DNA from: Candidatus Poribacteria bacterium
GTDB lineage: Bacteria > Poribacteria > WGA-4E > GCA-2687025
Direction: 5' to 3'
Assembly (NCBI GenBank): GCA_002687025.1
Contig: NYZG01000435.1
Coordinates: forward strand, 1-8,742
DNA: 8,742 bases
The notes beneath the pieces were generated by a model. It had not been told where the DNA came from. It did not search any database and saw nothing but the letters and a program-made list of their open reading frames with translations. Shown in pieces: positions 1 through 6,612 of this stretch (position 1 is its first letter; every line of letters starts with the position of its first letter). A program made the position numbers and the translations under genes.

Positions 1-1233
1 GCTCCCTACCTGCTGGAACACGTGCGGATCGATGGGTACGACGTCGTCGTGAACCGTCCAAAGGCGGGCGCCTATCGCGCCCCGGGGGCCACGAACGCGG
101 CGTACGGGTCGGAGAGCGTCATCGACGAGTTGGCGGGCATGTGCGGTGTGGACGGCGTGGAGTTCAGACTCCTCAACGCGGTCAAGGAAGGCGACCGGCG
201 CGCGGACGGGCCCGTATACGCGCGGATCGGCTTTGTCGAGACGCTGGAAGCCGCAAGCGACAGCGAGCACTGGCAGACGCCACTCGGCGAGCCCGAGAAC
301 GGCGACGTGGTTCGCGGCCGCGGCATCGCGTCCGGGTTCTGGTTCAACATCGCCGGCAACGCCTCGGCCACCCTCACAGTCAACGCCGACGGCAAGTTGA
401 CCCTCATCGAGGGCTCCGTGGACATAGGCGGCAGTCGCACGACGATGGCGATGATAGTCGCCGAGGTGCTCGGCCTCGAAGCCGAGGACATCCACCCGAT
501 CGTCGGGGACACCGACGCTGTCGGCTACACGGACTTCACCGGTGGCAGCAGCACCACCCACAAGATGGGCTGGGTGTGCCACGAGGCGGCGCTGAAGATA
601 AAGGCTGAGGTCGTCGAGCGGGCGGCGAAGATGCTCGAGGTCGACCCGTCCGAGGTGACCTACCACGACGACGCCACGCTCTCCGCATCCTCGAAGCCGG
701 ACGAGCCGCTCAGCTTCGCGGATGTCGCCGCGGCGGCGAACGGGACGGGCGGGCCGATCACGGCGGACTACTCGAAGAACTCCGGGGGCGCGGGGCCGGG
801 CTTCGGCACGCACCTCGTGGATGTCGAGGTGGATACGGAGACCGGGAAGGTTTCCATCCTCCGCTTTACGGCGATACAGGACGTGGGCAGGGCGATGCAT
901 CCGTCGTACGTCGAGGGGCAGTTGCAGGGCGGCGCGGCTCAGGGCATCGGTTGGGCGCTGAACGAGGAGTACTTCTACGACGAGAAGGGCCTCCTCGCCA
1001 ACGCGAGCTACCTCGACTACCGCGTGCCGACGACGCTTGATGTGCCGATGATCGACGCGGTCCTGGTGGAAGTGCCGAACCCGCACCATCCGTACGGCGT
1101 GCGTGGCGTCGGCGAGACGCCGATCATCCCGCCGGTCGCCGCGATCGGGAACGCCATCGCGAACGCCACGGGCAAGCGCATGTACCACACGCCGATGAAC
1201 CCGGCATACGTGCTGTCACGCCTGCTGGGATAG
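1..1233 (+). CDS. Xanthine dehydrogenase-family molybdopterin-binding subunit, C-terminal part (5' truncated)
   Basis: The reading frame is open from base 1, so the gene begins outside the window; about 410 residues remain of a family whose large subunits usually run 700-800. It belongs to the CoxL/XdhB-type large subunits of molybdenum hydroxylases, which bind molybdopterin cytosine dinucleotide and hydroxylate organic substrates with water-derived oxygen. Visible motifs are AYRAPGA at partial residues 24-30, equivalent to the AFRGFG arginine loop of xanthine oxidase, and GVGE near residues 369-372, whose Glu372 (codon 1114-1116) is the expected catalytic base. The AYRAPGA loop lacks the AYRCSFR signature of form I CO dehydrogenase, so CO oxidation is unlikely. 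The usual GQG cofactor loop reads DIGGSRTT instead, a variant I associate with uncharacterised environmental members. The substrate cannot be inferred. FeS and FAD subunits, if present, lie upstream. A MoaD-like gene follows after 74 bp. Confidence 0.9.
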   Translation, partial: APYLLEHVRIDGYDVVVNRPKAGAYRAPGATNAAYGSESVIDELAGMCGVDGVEFRLLNAVKEGDRRADGPVYARIGFVETLEAASDSEHWQTPLGEPENGDVVRGRGIASGFWFNIAGNASATLTVNADGKLTLIEGSVDIGGSRTTMAMIVAEVLGLEAEDIHPIVGDTDAVGYTDFTGGSSTTHKMGWVCHEAALKIKAEVVERAAKMLEVDPSEVTYHDDATLSASSKPDEPLSFADVAAAANGTGGPITADYSKNSGGAGPGFGTHLVDVEVDTETGKVSILRFTAIQDVGRAMHPSYVEGQLQGGAAQGIGWALNEEYFYDEKGLLANASYLDYRVPTTLDVPMIDAVLVEVPNPHHPYGVRGVGETPIIPPVAAIGNAIANATGKRMYHTPMNPAYVLSRLLG

Positions 1234-1262
1234 GCGTAGCAACCCGCCGCACGCTACTATGC

Positions 1263-1286
1263 CAGGGGTGGCCCGGGCCGCCCCTG
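1263..1286. repeat. 24-bp GC-rich imperfect palindrome between the molybdo-subunit gene and the MoaD-like gene
   Basis: CAGGGG (1263-1268) and CCCCTG (1281-1286) are exact reverse complements. They flank a perfect 10-bp palindrome GGCCCGGGCC (1270-1279), and only the T1269/G1280 position breaks the symmetry, so 11 of 12 half-site positions match. It ends 21 bases before the ATG of the next gene and 10 bases before its GGAG ribosome-binding site. It could be a dimeric regulator's operator, or form an RNA hairpin that attenuates or protects the transcript at the gene junction. There is no T-run after it, so it is not a standard intrinsic terminator. The role is inference. Confidence 0.6.
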
Positions 1287-1307
1287 CGCCCGCTTCGGAG
1301 TCGGATC

Positions 1308-1571
1308 ATGGCGACGGTGCACGTCCCCCCGATGATGCAGAAGTTCACCGACGGCGAGCGACTCGTCGAGGTCGAGGGGACCAACGTGCGCATGGTCATC
1401 GAGGCGCTGGAGGCGAAGTACCCGGGGACGGGGAAGTGGCTGCGGGAAGGCTCGCAGTTGCGCCCTGGCATCGCGGTGGCTATCGATGGCGAGACGGCCA
1501 CGATGGGGTTGATCCAGTCTGTCGGCCCGGATAGCGAAGTTCACTTCATCCCCGCAATCGGTGGAGGATGA
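1308..1571 (+). CDS. MoaD/ThiS-family ubiquitin-like sulfur carrier protein
   Basis: The 87-residue product has the size and layout of a beta-grasp sulfur carrier. An N-terminal strand (ATVHVPPMM) is followed by a central helix (NVRMVIEALEAKYPG), then LRPGIAVAIDGE, and a C-terminus ending FIPAIGGG. In MoaD and ThiS the terminal Gly-Gly is adenylated and thiocarboxylated by an E1-like enzyme (MoeB/ThiF) and donates sulfur to molybdopterin or the thiazole ring. The ATG has GGAG at 1297-1300 with a 7-nt spacer. Placement directly after a molybdenum-hydroxylase subunit suggests molybdopterin synthesis or sulfuration, but MoaD-like carriers also serve other pathways, and no MoaE, MoeB or ThiG is in view. 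Its stop overlaps a possible GTG start of the next gene by 11 bases. Confidence 0.85.
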   Translation: MATVHVPPMMQKFTDGERLVEVEGTNVRMVIEALEAKYPGTGKWLREGSQLRPGIAVAIDGETATMGLIQSVGPDSEVHFIPAIGGG

Positions 1572-1599
1572 CACGACACGCCATCGGACAACGGAGAGC

Positions 1600-3714
1600 A
1601 TGAAAGACGACCCGCCTGATTCGGACCTACGGCGCTTACGCGCCTACGTGTGGCTGATCGGTTTTTCCTACACATGTGCTACCGCGGCGATCGCGGCCCC
1701 TTCCGTGCGCGCCACGTACACGGACGTCCCTCCCACGATCGACGGCGTGCTGGACGACGCGTGCTGGGCCCGGGCCGAGCCGACGGGCGAGTTCGCTCAG
1801 TATCGCCCGACATATGGCAATCCCCCGTCGGAATCCACCGAGGGGCGCGTCGGGTACGACTACACGACGCTCTACATCGCCTTCGACTGTTCCATCGCCA
1901 ACACCGGCGAGATCATCGGTTCGGAGACACAGCGCGACGAGGGCTTCTACTCGGACGACCACGTCGGCGTGTATCTCGACACGTTCTTCGACCGCCGCAA
2001 CGCGTACGCCTTCTTCACGAACCCCCTGGCAACGCAGCGCGACATGCGCATCCTCAACGAGGGGTTGGGCTCCAGCGGGCGGCGAGGCGGCGACACGTCC
2101 TGGGACGGCACGTGGGAAGTGCGGACCGAGCGGCTGGACGACCGGTGGACGGCGGAGATGGCGATCCCCTTCTCCGAGCTGCGTTTCGACGCGAAGGGCG
2201 ACGTGTGGGGCATCAACTTCTGGCGCGGCGTCGAGATCAGCGAGGAGGATCTGACGTGGGCAGACATCGGCTCGCGTCAGTACAACATCTCGCGGTTCGG
2301 CGATCTGCACGGGCTGGAGATCGCGAAGCTGGAGACAGGGCAAGGCCTCCTGCTGACTCCCTACTCGACGCTGAGTCCAAGGAAGCGCGCGTCGGAGGAT
2401 TTCGAGGTGGCGCCGAAGGCGGGTCTGGACCTGCGCTACCCGCTGACCAGCCTCACGATGGACGTCACGCTGAACCCGGACTATGCCCAGATCGAGGCGG
2501 ACCCGGCGGAGGTGAACCTGAGCGACATCGAGCGGCGGTTCGCCGAGAAGCGGCCGTTCTTCCTGGAGGGCGGCGACCTATACCGCACGCCCATTGAGGT
2601 GTTCTACACGCGCCGCGTCGAGGACCTGGAGACGGGCGCGAAGATCGCCGGGCGCCTCGGAAGTCAGAGCGTCGCGCTGATGACCACGCAGGCGACGCCC
2701 TTCAACGAGGAGGACGCGCTGCGCGAGGGTAGGTCGAACTTCACCGCGGCGCGATACCAGCGGGATGTCGGCTCACGCCTCGGCGTCGGCCTGGTCGGCG
2801 TGAACAAGTACAGCCCGGACGACACGCGCGCACGCGACCGCACGCACGGCGCGGGCGGCGCGGACGTGACACTGCGTCTGCCGCACGACATCAACATGGT
2901 CGCGCAGGCCGTCGGCAATTGGACGAGAGAGCAGGACTGGGAGACCGATCGGGCGTTCCTTATCCAGGGCGAGCGCAGGTCGAACACCTTCCGCAGCGGA
3001 TTCCGCTACTTCGACACCGGGCGCAACTTCGACTCGGAGGCGGGCTTCATCCCCCGGCTGAACCGACGAGGCCCGGGCGCGTCGGTCGAGTACCGGCTGC
3101 AGCGCGACGGCCTCGTGCGGCGCGTGTCCTCGGAGCTATCGGGCCAGCGGCTCACGGATGCCGACGGGGTCCTGATGGAGGAGAGCGCGGAGGTCGACTT
3201 CATGCTCAGCGTCTCCGACTTCACCGTGTTCTTCGGCCCCGAGCGGCGTCTGCACCGCGACGAGGACGAGAACGTCGTGTATACCGACGAGACGGTGGAC
3301 CTGTTCTTCGGCTGGTTCCCGCCGCGACACATCTCGGCGCGCGTGTTCAACAGCGTCGGCTACCGCGACGGGGAGCGAAGCTGGTTCATGAGTCCGAACG
3401 TGTCGCTGAAGCCGACGGAGGCGTTCAGTCTCGAATACTCGATGCAGCGCGAGATACGCCGCCCGACGAGCCGGTCGGATTGGCGTCAGGAGTGGCGCGT
3501 CCAGCGGTTGCAGGCGCGTTACCAGTTCACGCAGCGTTCCTTCCTGAGCGGCTCCGCGGAGATGACAGCGGATGACGAGTCGCGGTTCTTCGTCCTGTAC
3601 GGCTCCGAGTATCGGCCGAAGTCGTTCTTCTTCATCGTCTACAACGAGATCCACGAAGAGGGCGAGACGGATCGCGCGCTGTTCGTGAAGCTGTCGTATC
3701 AGGCCAAGCTGTGA
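1600..3714 (+). CDS. CBM9-like / DUF5916 outer-membrane protein
   Basis: The product is a 704-residue secreted protein from the ATG at 1600; a GTG at 1561 would add 13 residues and overlap the preceding gene. GGAGAG at 1593-1598 supports 1600, though its spacing is short. The N-terminus has RRLR then a hydrophobic stretch ending ATAAIAA, consistent with a signal peptide cut near residue 33; no clear lipobox is seen. Residues about 40-240 look like a family 9 carbohydrate-binding domain (IDGVLDDACW near the start, then LYIAFDC, and WTAEMAIPFSELRF near the end). From about 250 the protein matches DUF5916, including LNPDYAQIEADPAEVNL and EKRPFFLEGG at about residues 291-325. The rest is rich in alternating short strands, as expected for a beta-barrel, and ends VKLSYQAKL. 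By family analogy it is an outer-membrane barrel with a periplasmic or surface carbohydrate-binding-like domain. Its ligand is unknown, and the domain may not bind sugar. Confidence 0.85.
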   Translation: MKDDPPDSDLRRLRAYVWLIGFSYTCATAAIAAPSVRATYTDVPPTIDGVLDDACWARAEPTGEFAQYRPTYGNPPSESTEGRVGYDYTTLYIAFDCSIANTGEIIGSETQRDEGFYSDDHVGVYLDTFFDRRNAYAFFTNPLATQRDMRILNEGLGSSGRRGGDTSWDGTWEVRTERLDDRWTAEMAIPFSELRFDAKGDVWGINFWRGVEISEEDLTWADIGSRQYNISRFGDLHGLEIAKLETGQGLLLTPYSTLSPRKRASEDFEVAPKAGLDLRYPLTSLTMDVTLNPDYAQIEADPAEVNLSDIERRFAEKRPFFLEGGDLYRTPIEVFYTRRVEDLETGAKIAGRLGSQSVALMTTQATPFNEEDALREGRSNFTAARYQRDVGSRLGVGLVGVNKYSPDDTRARDRTHGAGGADVTLRLPHDINMVAQAVGNWTREQDWETDRAFLIQGERRSNTFRSGFRYFDTGRNFDSEAGFIPRLNRRGPGASVEYRLQRDGLVRRVSSELSGQRLTDADGVLMEESAEVDFMLSVSDFTVFFGPERRLHRDEDENVVYTDETVDLFFGWFPPRHISARVFNSVGYRDGERSWFMSPNVSLKPTEAFSLEYSMQREIRRPTSRSDWRQEWRVQRLQARYQFTQRSFLSGSAEMTADDESRFFVLYGSEYRPKSFFFIVYNEIHEEGETDRALFVKLSYQAKL

Positions 3715-3745
3715 CCCGTCGTACGTAGGCGGTAGGCATGTGCGT

Positions 3746-3795
3746 AGGCAGCGGGTAAAGCCGTATGTCGGCTGGGTTTTCGGCGGCTACTGCCT
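3746..3795 (+). terminator. Weak nested inverted repeat after the DUF5916 gene, possible terminator
   Basis: AGCCG (3759-3763) and CGGCT (3769-3773) form a 5-bp stem with a 5-nt loop, followed by GGGTTTT (3774-3780). An outer pair AGGCAG (3746-3751) and CTGCCT (3790-3795) encloses it. A second CGGCT at 3784-3788 could compete for the same left arm. The stem is short and the T-run has only four bases, so intrinsic termination is possible but weakly supported. It lies 32-81 bases past the DUF5916 stop codon. Confidence 0.25.
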
Positions 3796-3897
3796 GCTCG
3801 CGGAAGGCTCGGACTTGGGTTGGGCATGGTGGGCAGTACGCTGTTCATCGCGCGCGCGTGACCGAAGGGCGCCACTCGCTCCGCGGAGCATGCTGGA

Positions 3898-4401
3898 TTG
3901 GGTAATATCGTGATCAGCATCGAGCCCATGTCCCATCGACAGATCGAAGACGCGAAGACGTTGCGGTCACGTTTCATCCACGAGACGTTCCGCGCAGGAC
4001 CTACCACCTCGGCCCGGATCGCACGCGTCCAGGCGGAACTCCAGGCAAGGGGGAGCCTATCCGACCTGGACGACATGGAGGGCGCCTACGTACATGGGGT
4101 GCTTCTGGCAGTGAACGAGGAGGGCGCGCTCATCGGCATGGGCGGCGTCCGCAGATACTCCCAGGATGTTTGCGAGCTCGTACGCATGTACGTCGCGCCG
4201 GAATACCGACGGCGCGGCATTGGATCCCAACTCATCGCGACGCTGTTGGATCACGCGACCGGCTACGGCTACACGGAGGCCCGTCTCACGACCTGGAACG
4301 AGTGTCGGGCGGCGGAGCGGCTCTACCGAAAGTTCGGCTTCGTAGAGATCGCGCGATACAACGACGACGACACCGATCTCGCGATGGCGAAGCGGCTGTA
4401 G
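3898..4401 (+). CDS. GNAT-family N-acetyltransferase
   Basis: The 167-residue protein has the single-domain GNAT fold that transfers acetyl from acetyl-CoA to an amine. The acetyl-CoA pyrophosphate loop is clear as RRRGIG (residues 104-109, matching R-x-x-G-x-G) after the strand VRMYVAPEY. The C-terminal signature NECRAAERLYRKFGF (134-148) is also typical. The segment SLSDLDDMEGAY near residue 55 followed by GALIGMGGVRRY resembles GNATs in which a GDLxDI stretch precedes the central sheet. The first codon is uncertain: TTG at 3898 lies 9 nt after GGAG (3885-3888), whereas GTG at 3910 would also keep the first strand (ISIEPM) but lacks a well-spaced ribosome-binding site. ATG at 3928 would remove that strand. 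The substrate cannot be predicted. It is isolated, with 183 bp upstream and 162 bp downstream. Confidence 0.88.
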   Translation: MGNIVISIEPMSHRQIEDAKTLRSRFIHETFRAGPTTSARIARVQAELQARGSLSDLDDMEGAYVHGVLLAVNEEGALIGMGGVRRYSQDVCELVRMYVAPEYRRRGIGSQLIATLLDHATGYGYTEARLTTWNECRAAERLYRKFGFVEIARYNDDDTDLAMAKRL

Positions 4402-4563
4402 GACGCCGACGTTGTGCGTAGCGCGCTCACGACCGCGACGCCAACGTAGGTACGAACGGGGCTACGACTAGCTCGCGAGCAATACCCGAGGCGGCCGTCT
4501 CGCGCGCGGCGGCGGAACGTGGCGCCATAGGCTCGACGGAAGCGACGCTCGCGCATCGCATTT

Positions 4564-4845
4564 ATGCGGGATTCTGTGGCAATGGGTGTCTTCGAGTTCG
4601 TTATCGCGATACTTGGCATCGTCCTGGGCTCGGCCGTGGCGATCACGTGGGCGGGTGTCTGGCACGCGATCAAGAGGCGGAGTCTGGAGAGGGACGCGTC
4701 CACCGAAGGTCTTGAGGAGATGCGGCGCGACATCGACGCCCTGCGCGACGACATGCGTGACGTGCAAGAGGCGCTCGCGGATGTGACGCTCATGCTCGCC
4801 GATTCTTCGGCGCGGCCGCTGCCGCCTACAGACACGCCCAACTGA
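4564..4845 (+). CDS. Small single-pass membrane protein with coiled-coil tail (hypothetical)
   Basis: I do not recognise a named family. The 93-residue product has a hydrophobic helix at about residues 8-33 (VFEFVIAILGIVLGSAVAIT), a basic flank WHAIKRR at 33-39, an amphipathic acidic/basic helix at about 47-80 with L, I, M and V at heptad-like spacing, and a proline-rich tail. Positive residues after the helix suggest the tail is cytoplasmic. The layout resembles PspB-like membrane adaptors by topology only. The start may be ATG 4564 or ATG 4582 (MGVFEF). The 4564 codon lies in a CGCAT/ATGCG inverted repeat with no evident ribosome-binding site, so 4582 is a fair alternative. It converges on the sigma-BFN gene with 48 bp between the stops. 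Confidence 0.6.
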   Translation: MRDSVAMGVFEFVIAILGIVLGSAVAITWAGVWHAIKRRSLERDASTEGLEEMRRDIDALRDDMRDVQEALADVTLMLADSSARPLPPTDTPN

Positions 4846-4847
4846 GC

Positions 4848-4893
4848 GCGGGGTACTGGGTCGCGTCGCCGGCCGTTGTCGCTGCCTCCCCGC
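4848..4893. terminator. GCGGGG/CCCCGC inverted repeat between convergent genes
   Basis: GCGGGG (4848-4853) and CCCCGC (4888-4893) are exact 6-bp reverse complements filling the gap between two convergent stop codons. The 34-nt loop is itself GC-rich and contains a GGCCGG-type core. Its location suits a bidirectional termination structure, but the loop is long and there is no T-run on either strand. The support is mainly position. Confidence 0.2.
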
Positions 4894-6090
4894 CTATTCG
4901 TCCTCGTCATCCCCGGGGGCTGCCCTGGTCGTGATCACCAGGTTCGCCTTCGCGCATCGGTCCACGAGGGCGCCAAGTTCAGACGCCGGCGTCCACGTGT
5001 CTTCCTGACCCACCACCTTCTTGGCGATCATGATGGGCAGGTCGGCTCTGACGGCTAGGGCGATGGCGTCGCTTGGGCGGCAGTCGATCTCCTTCACGTC
5101 TTCGCCGAACTCGACGAGCAGCGTCCCCATGTACACGCCGTCCTGAATGTCCGACACGACGACTTTGAGCAGGCGGGCGTTCGCGGCGTCTAGCACGCGG
5201 ACGAGCAGATCGTGTGTCATGGGGCGCGGGGACCGCTGTTCGGTCATCGCCATATGGATCGAGATGGCCTCTGGAAACCCGACCCAGATGGGCAGGCGCA
5301 TATCGGGCGAGTCCGTCGGGGCCAGCGCCAGCACGGGGAACCTATCGCCCTCCGGCCCCTCGCTCCATATGATGTCCACGACCTTGGCCTCGTGAAGCGC
5401 CTCGTCGGCGAACTTCTCGGGCAGCCGGTGGCGCTCGAATTCTCGTTCTGCCATCGTCAGCAGGCCTCTCTTCAGTTGGAGTCGCGCGCGGTGGAGGCGG
5501 TTCCTGATCGTCGTCGTGGGAACGTCGAGAAAGGCGGCGATCTCGGCGTACGAGAGGCCGTCCGTGTAGTGCATTGTCACCGCGAGGCGCTGCGCTTCCG
5601 GGAGCTTCCCGACCGCCGTGGAGACGACGGCGCGCGTCTCGCCGTCAACGGACGCCTCCGCCGGCGACTCCGCTGCGCCGTCGATCAGGTCCGACTCCGG
5701 TAGCGCGTCGATGTCCTCGTGATGGAGCCGAGAGCGACGGCTCAGCGCCCGCTGACACACACGCGTCGTCACCTTCCCCAGCCACGCCGGGAACTTTCCG
5801 ACCTCTCGGAGGCCCTGCAGGTCCAGGTAGACGCGGACGAACGTCTCCTGAGCCAGATCCTGTGCGGCGGCGAAATCTCCGACGAAGTGGCAGCACAGCG
5901 CGTAGACGTGGTTCTGGTACTTCGCGATGAGTGCGTTGAACGCCTCGCGATCGCCGTCTCGACATCGCCTGACAAGTTCCGCGTCGGTCAAGGCGCTGAC
6001 ACTCCGCTGTGGACGGGCTCCTGCTATGTACGGGGCGCCGGCGCCGGATTCGGTTTCCTGTTTCTTGCGTTGAGCGCCGACCCCACCCAC
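4894..6090 (-). CDS. ECF-type RNA polymerase sigma factor fused to a C-terminal bifunctional nuclease (BFN/DUF151) domain
   Basis: One continuous frame encodes 398 residues. Residues about 35-105 are sigma region 2, with the core-binding stretch AQDLAQETFVRVYLDL (76-91) and PAWLGKVTTRVC. Residues about 155-210 are sigma region 4, with the helix-turn-helix LSYAEIAAFLDVPTTTIRNRLHRAR (partly quoted as 179-203). A charged linker (about 211-235, MAEREFERHRLPEKF) leads to a BFN domain at about 236-365, recognisable by RLPIWVG, MTHDLL, and DCRPSDAIALAV (336-347) as in Thermotoga TM0160. BFN proteins are small nuclease-like proteins with reported DNase/RNase activity in plants. No methionine occurs before residue 173, so the start is non-ATG: GTG 6090, or TTG 5991 (LTDAELVRRC), which has GGAG 10 nt upstream and gives a typical ECF N-terminus. 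No anti-sigma gene is obvious nearby. The function of the tail is inference; it may sense or modulate sigma activity. Confidence 0.9.
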   Translation of the reverse strand: MGGVGAQRKKQETESGAGAPYIAGARPQRSVSALTDAELVRRCRDGDREAFNALIAKYQNHVYALCCHFVGDFAAAQDLAQETFVRVYLDLQGLREVGKFPAWLGKVTTRVCQRALSRRSRLHHEDIDALPESDLIDGAAESPAEASVDGETRAVVSTAVGKLPEAQRLAVTMHYTDGLSYAEIAAFLDVPTTTIRNRLHRARLQLKRGLLTMAEREFERHRLPEKFADEALHEAKVVDIIWSEGPEGDRFPVLALAPTDSPDMRLPIWVGFPEAISIHMAMTEQRSPRPMTHDLLVRVLDAANARLLKVVVSDIQDGVYMGTLLVEFGEDVKEIDCRPSDAIALAVRADLPIMIAKKVVGQEDTWTPASELGALVDRCAKANLVITTRAAPGDDEDE

Positions 6091-6192
6091 GCCCGCGATA
6101 CTTGGCGCGGAGGTACCGGTCTAAAGGGATAGCCAAGAGCGCCTCCGCAAAGACGCGACGATCACACACGCCCGGAACCCGACGCGCCCAAG

Positions 6193-6609
6193 ATGCCGAT
6201 ACCCAACGACCACAGCAAGTTCCAGCCGGAGACCGAAACCGGCCCAACCGAGATACCCCCGTCACGGCGAAGACCGTGGATGGGACACGCCATCGCGTCG
6301 CTCTTCGTCGGGACGTCTCTCTACCTTGGGAACGTGTGCCTCTCGTGTTTCCCGTGGGCTCCGCCGCTCGTCGGATACGCCGTCCCGCTGGTGGTCGTGC
6401 GGTTCAGCACGTGGTGGAACCGGCGGCCGTTTTCGCTCCGCGCCGCTCTGGTAATCTCGGTGGTGATGGGGAGCGCGTTCTACGGTCTGTACCGCTGCCC
6501 AATTCCTTACGTGTGCCGCGTGGGCGTCGGGTACCTGGCGCCGTGCGCGGTGTCGTTCGTCGCGAAGTCCGCGGCCGTGAGCACGTTTCTCGCCGGCAAA
6601 GCCGATTGA
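6193..6609 (+). CDS. Small multi-pass membrane protein with conserved-looking cysteines (hypothetical)
   Basis: I do not recognise the family. The 138-residue product has a polar N-terminus rich in Pro, Glu and Arg (1-29), then about four hydrophobic segments at roughly 31-48, 56-74, 84-101 and 110-130. Five cysteines fall in the membrane part, at 49 and 52 (CLSC), 102 and 108 (CPIPYVC) and 118, which could bind metal or form disulfides. The ATG at 6193 has a poor ribosome-binding site; ATG 6280 (MGHAIASL) would drop the polar leader. It is divergent from the sigma-BFN gene across a short shared upstream region, so it could be a target or partner of that sigma factor, but this rests on position alone. 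Its stop lies 3 nt from the stop of the convergent dehydrogenase gene. Confidence 0.6.
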   Translation: MPIPNDHSKFQPETETGPTEIPPSRRRPWMGHAIASLFVGTSLYLGNVCLSCFPWAPPLVGYAVPLVVVRFSTWWNRRPFSLRAALVISVVMGSAFYGLYRCPIPYVCRVGVGYLAPCAVSFVAKSAAVSTFLAGKAD

Positions 6610-6612
6610 GCC

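Noticed and set aside
1..1233. Calling the first gene CO dehydrogenase large subunit
   Set aside because: The active-site loop reads AYRAPGA rather than the AYRCSFR of form I CO dehydrogenases.
1236..1257. GTAGC/GCTAC inverted repeat after the molybdo-subunit stop as a terminator
   Set aside because: A 5-bp stem with a 12-nt loop and no T-run is within chance expectation.
1568..1603. Mini-frame of 11 codons whose TGA overlaps the DUF5916 ATG (ATGA at 1600-1603)
   Set aside because: The overlap is suggestive of coupling, but GGAGG abuts its ATG with no spacer, so initiation there is unlikely.
1636..2343. Long minus-strand open frame of about 235 codons opposite the DUF5916 gene
   Set aside because: The opposite frame has clear CBM9 and DUF5916 motifs; the antisense product is Arg/Val/Pro-rich without family features, as expected of a GC-rich coding shadow.
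4471..4480. GCTCGCGAGC perfect palindrome as a regulator site
   Set aside because: Ten-base palindromes made of CG-rich words are common in this composition, and no promoter-like elements are positioned around it.
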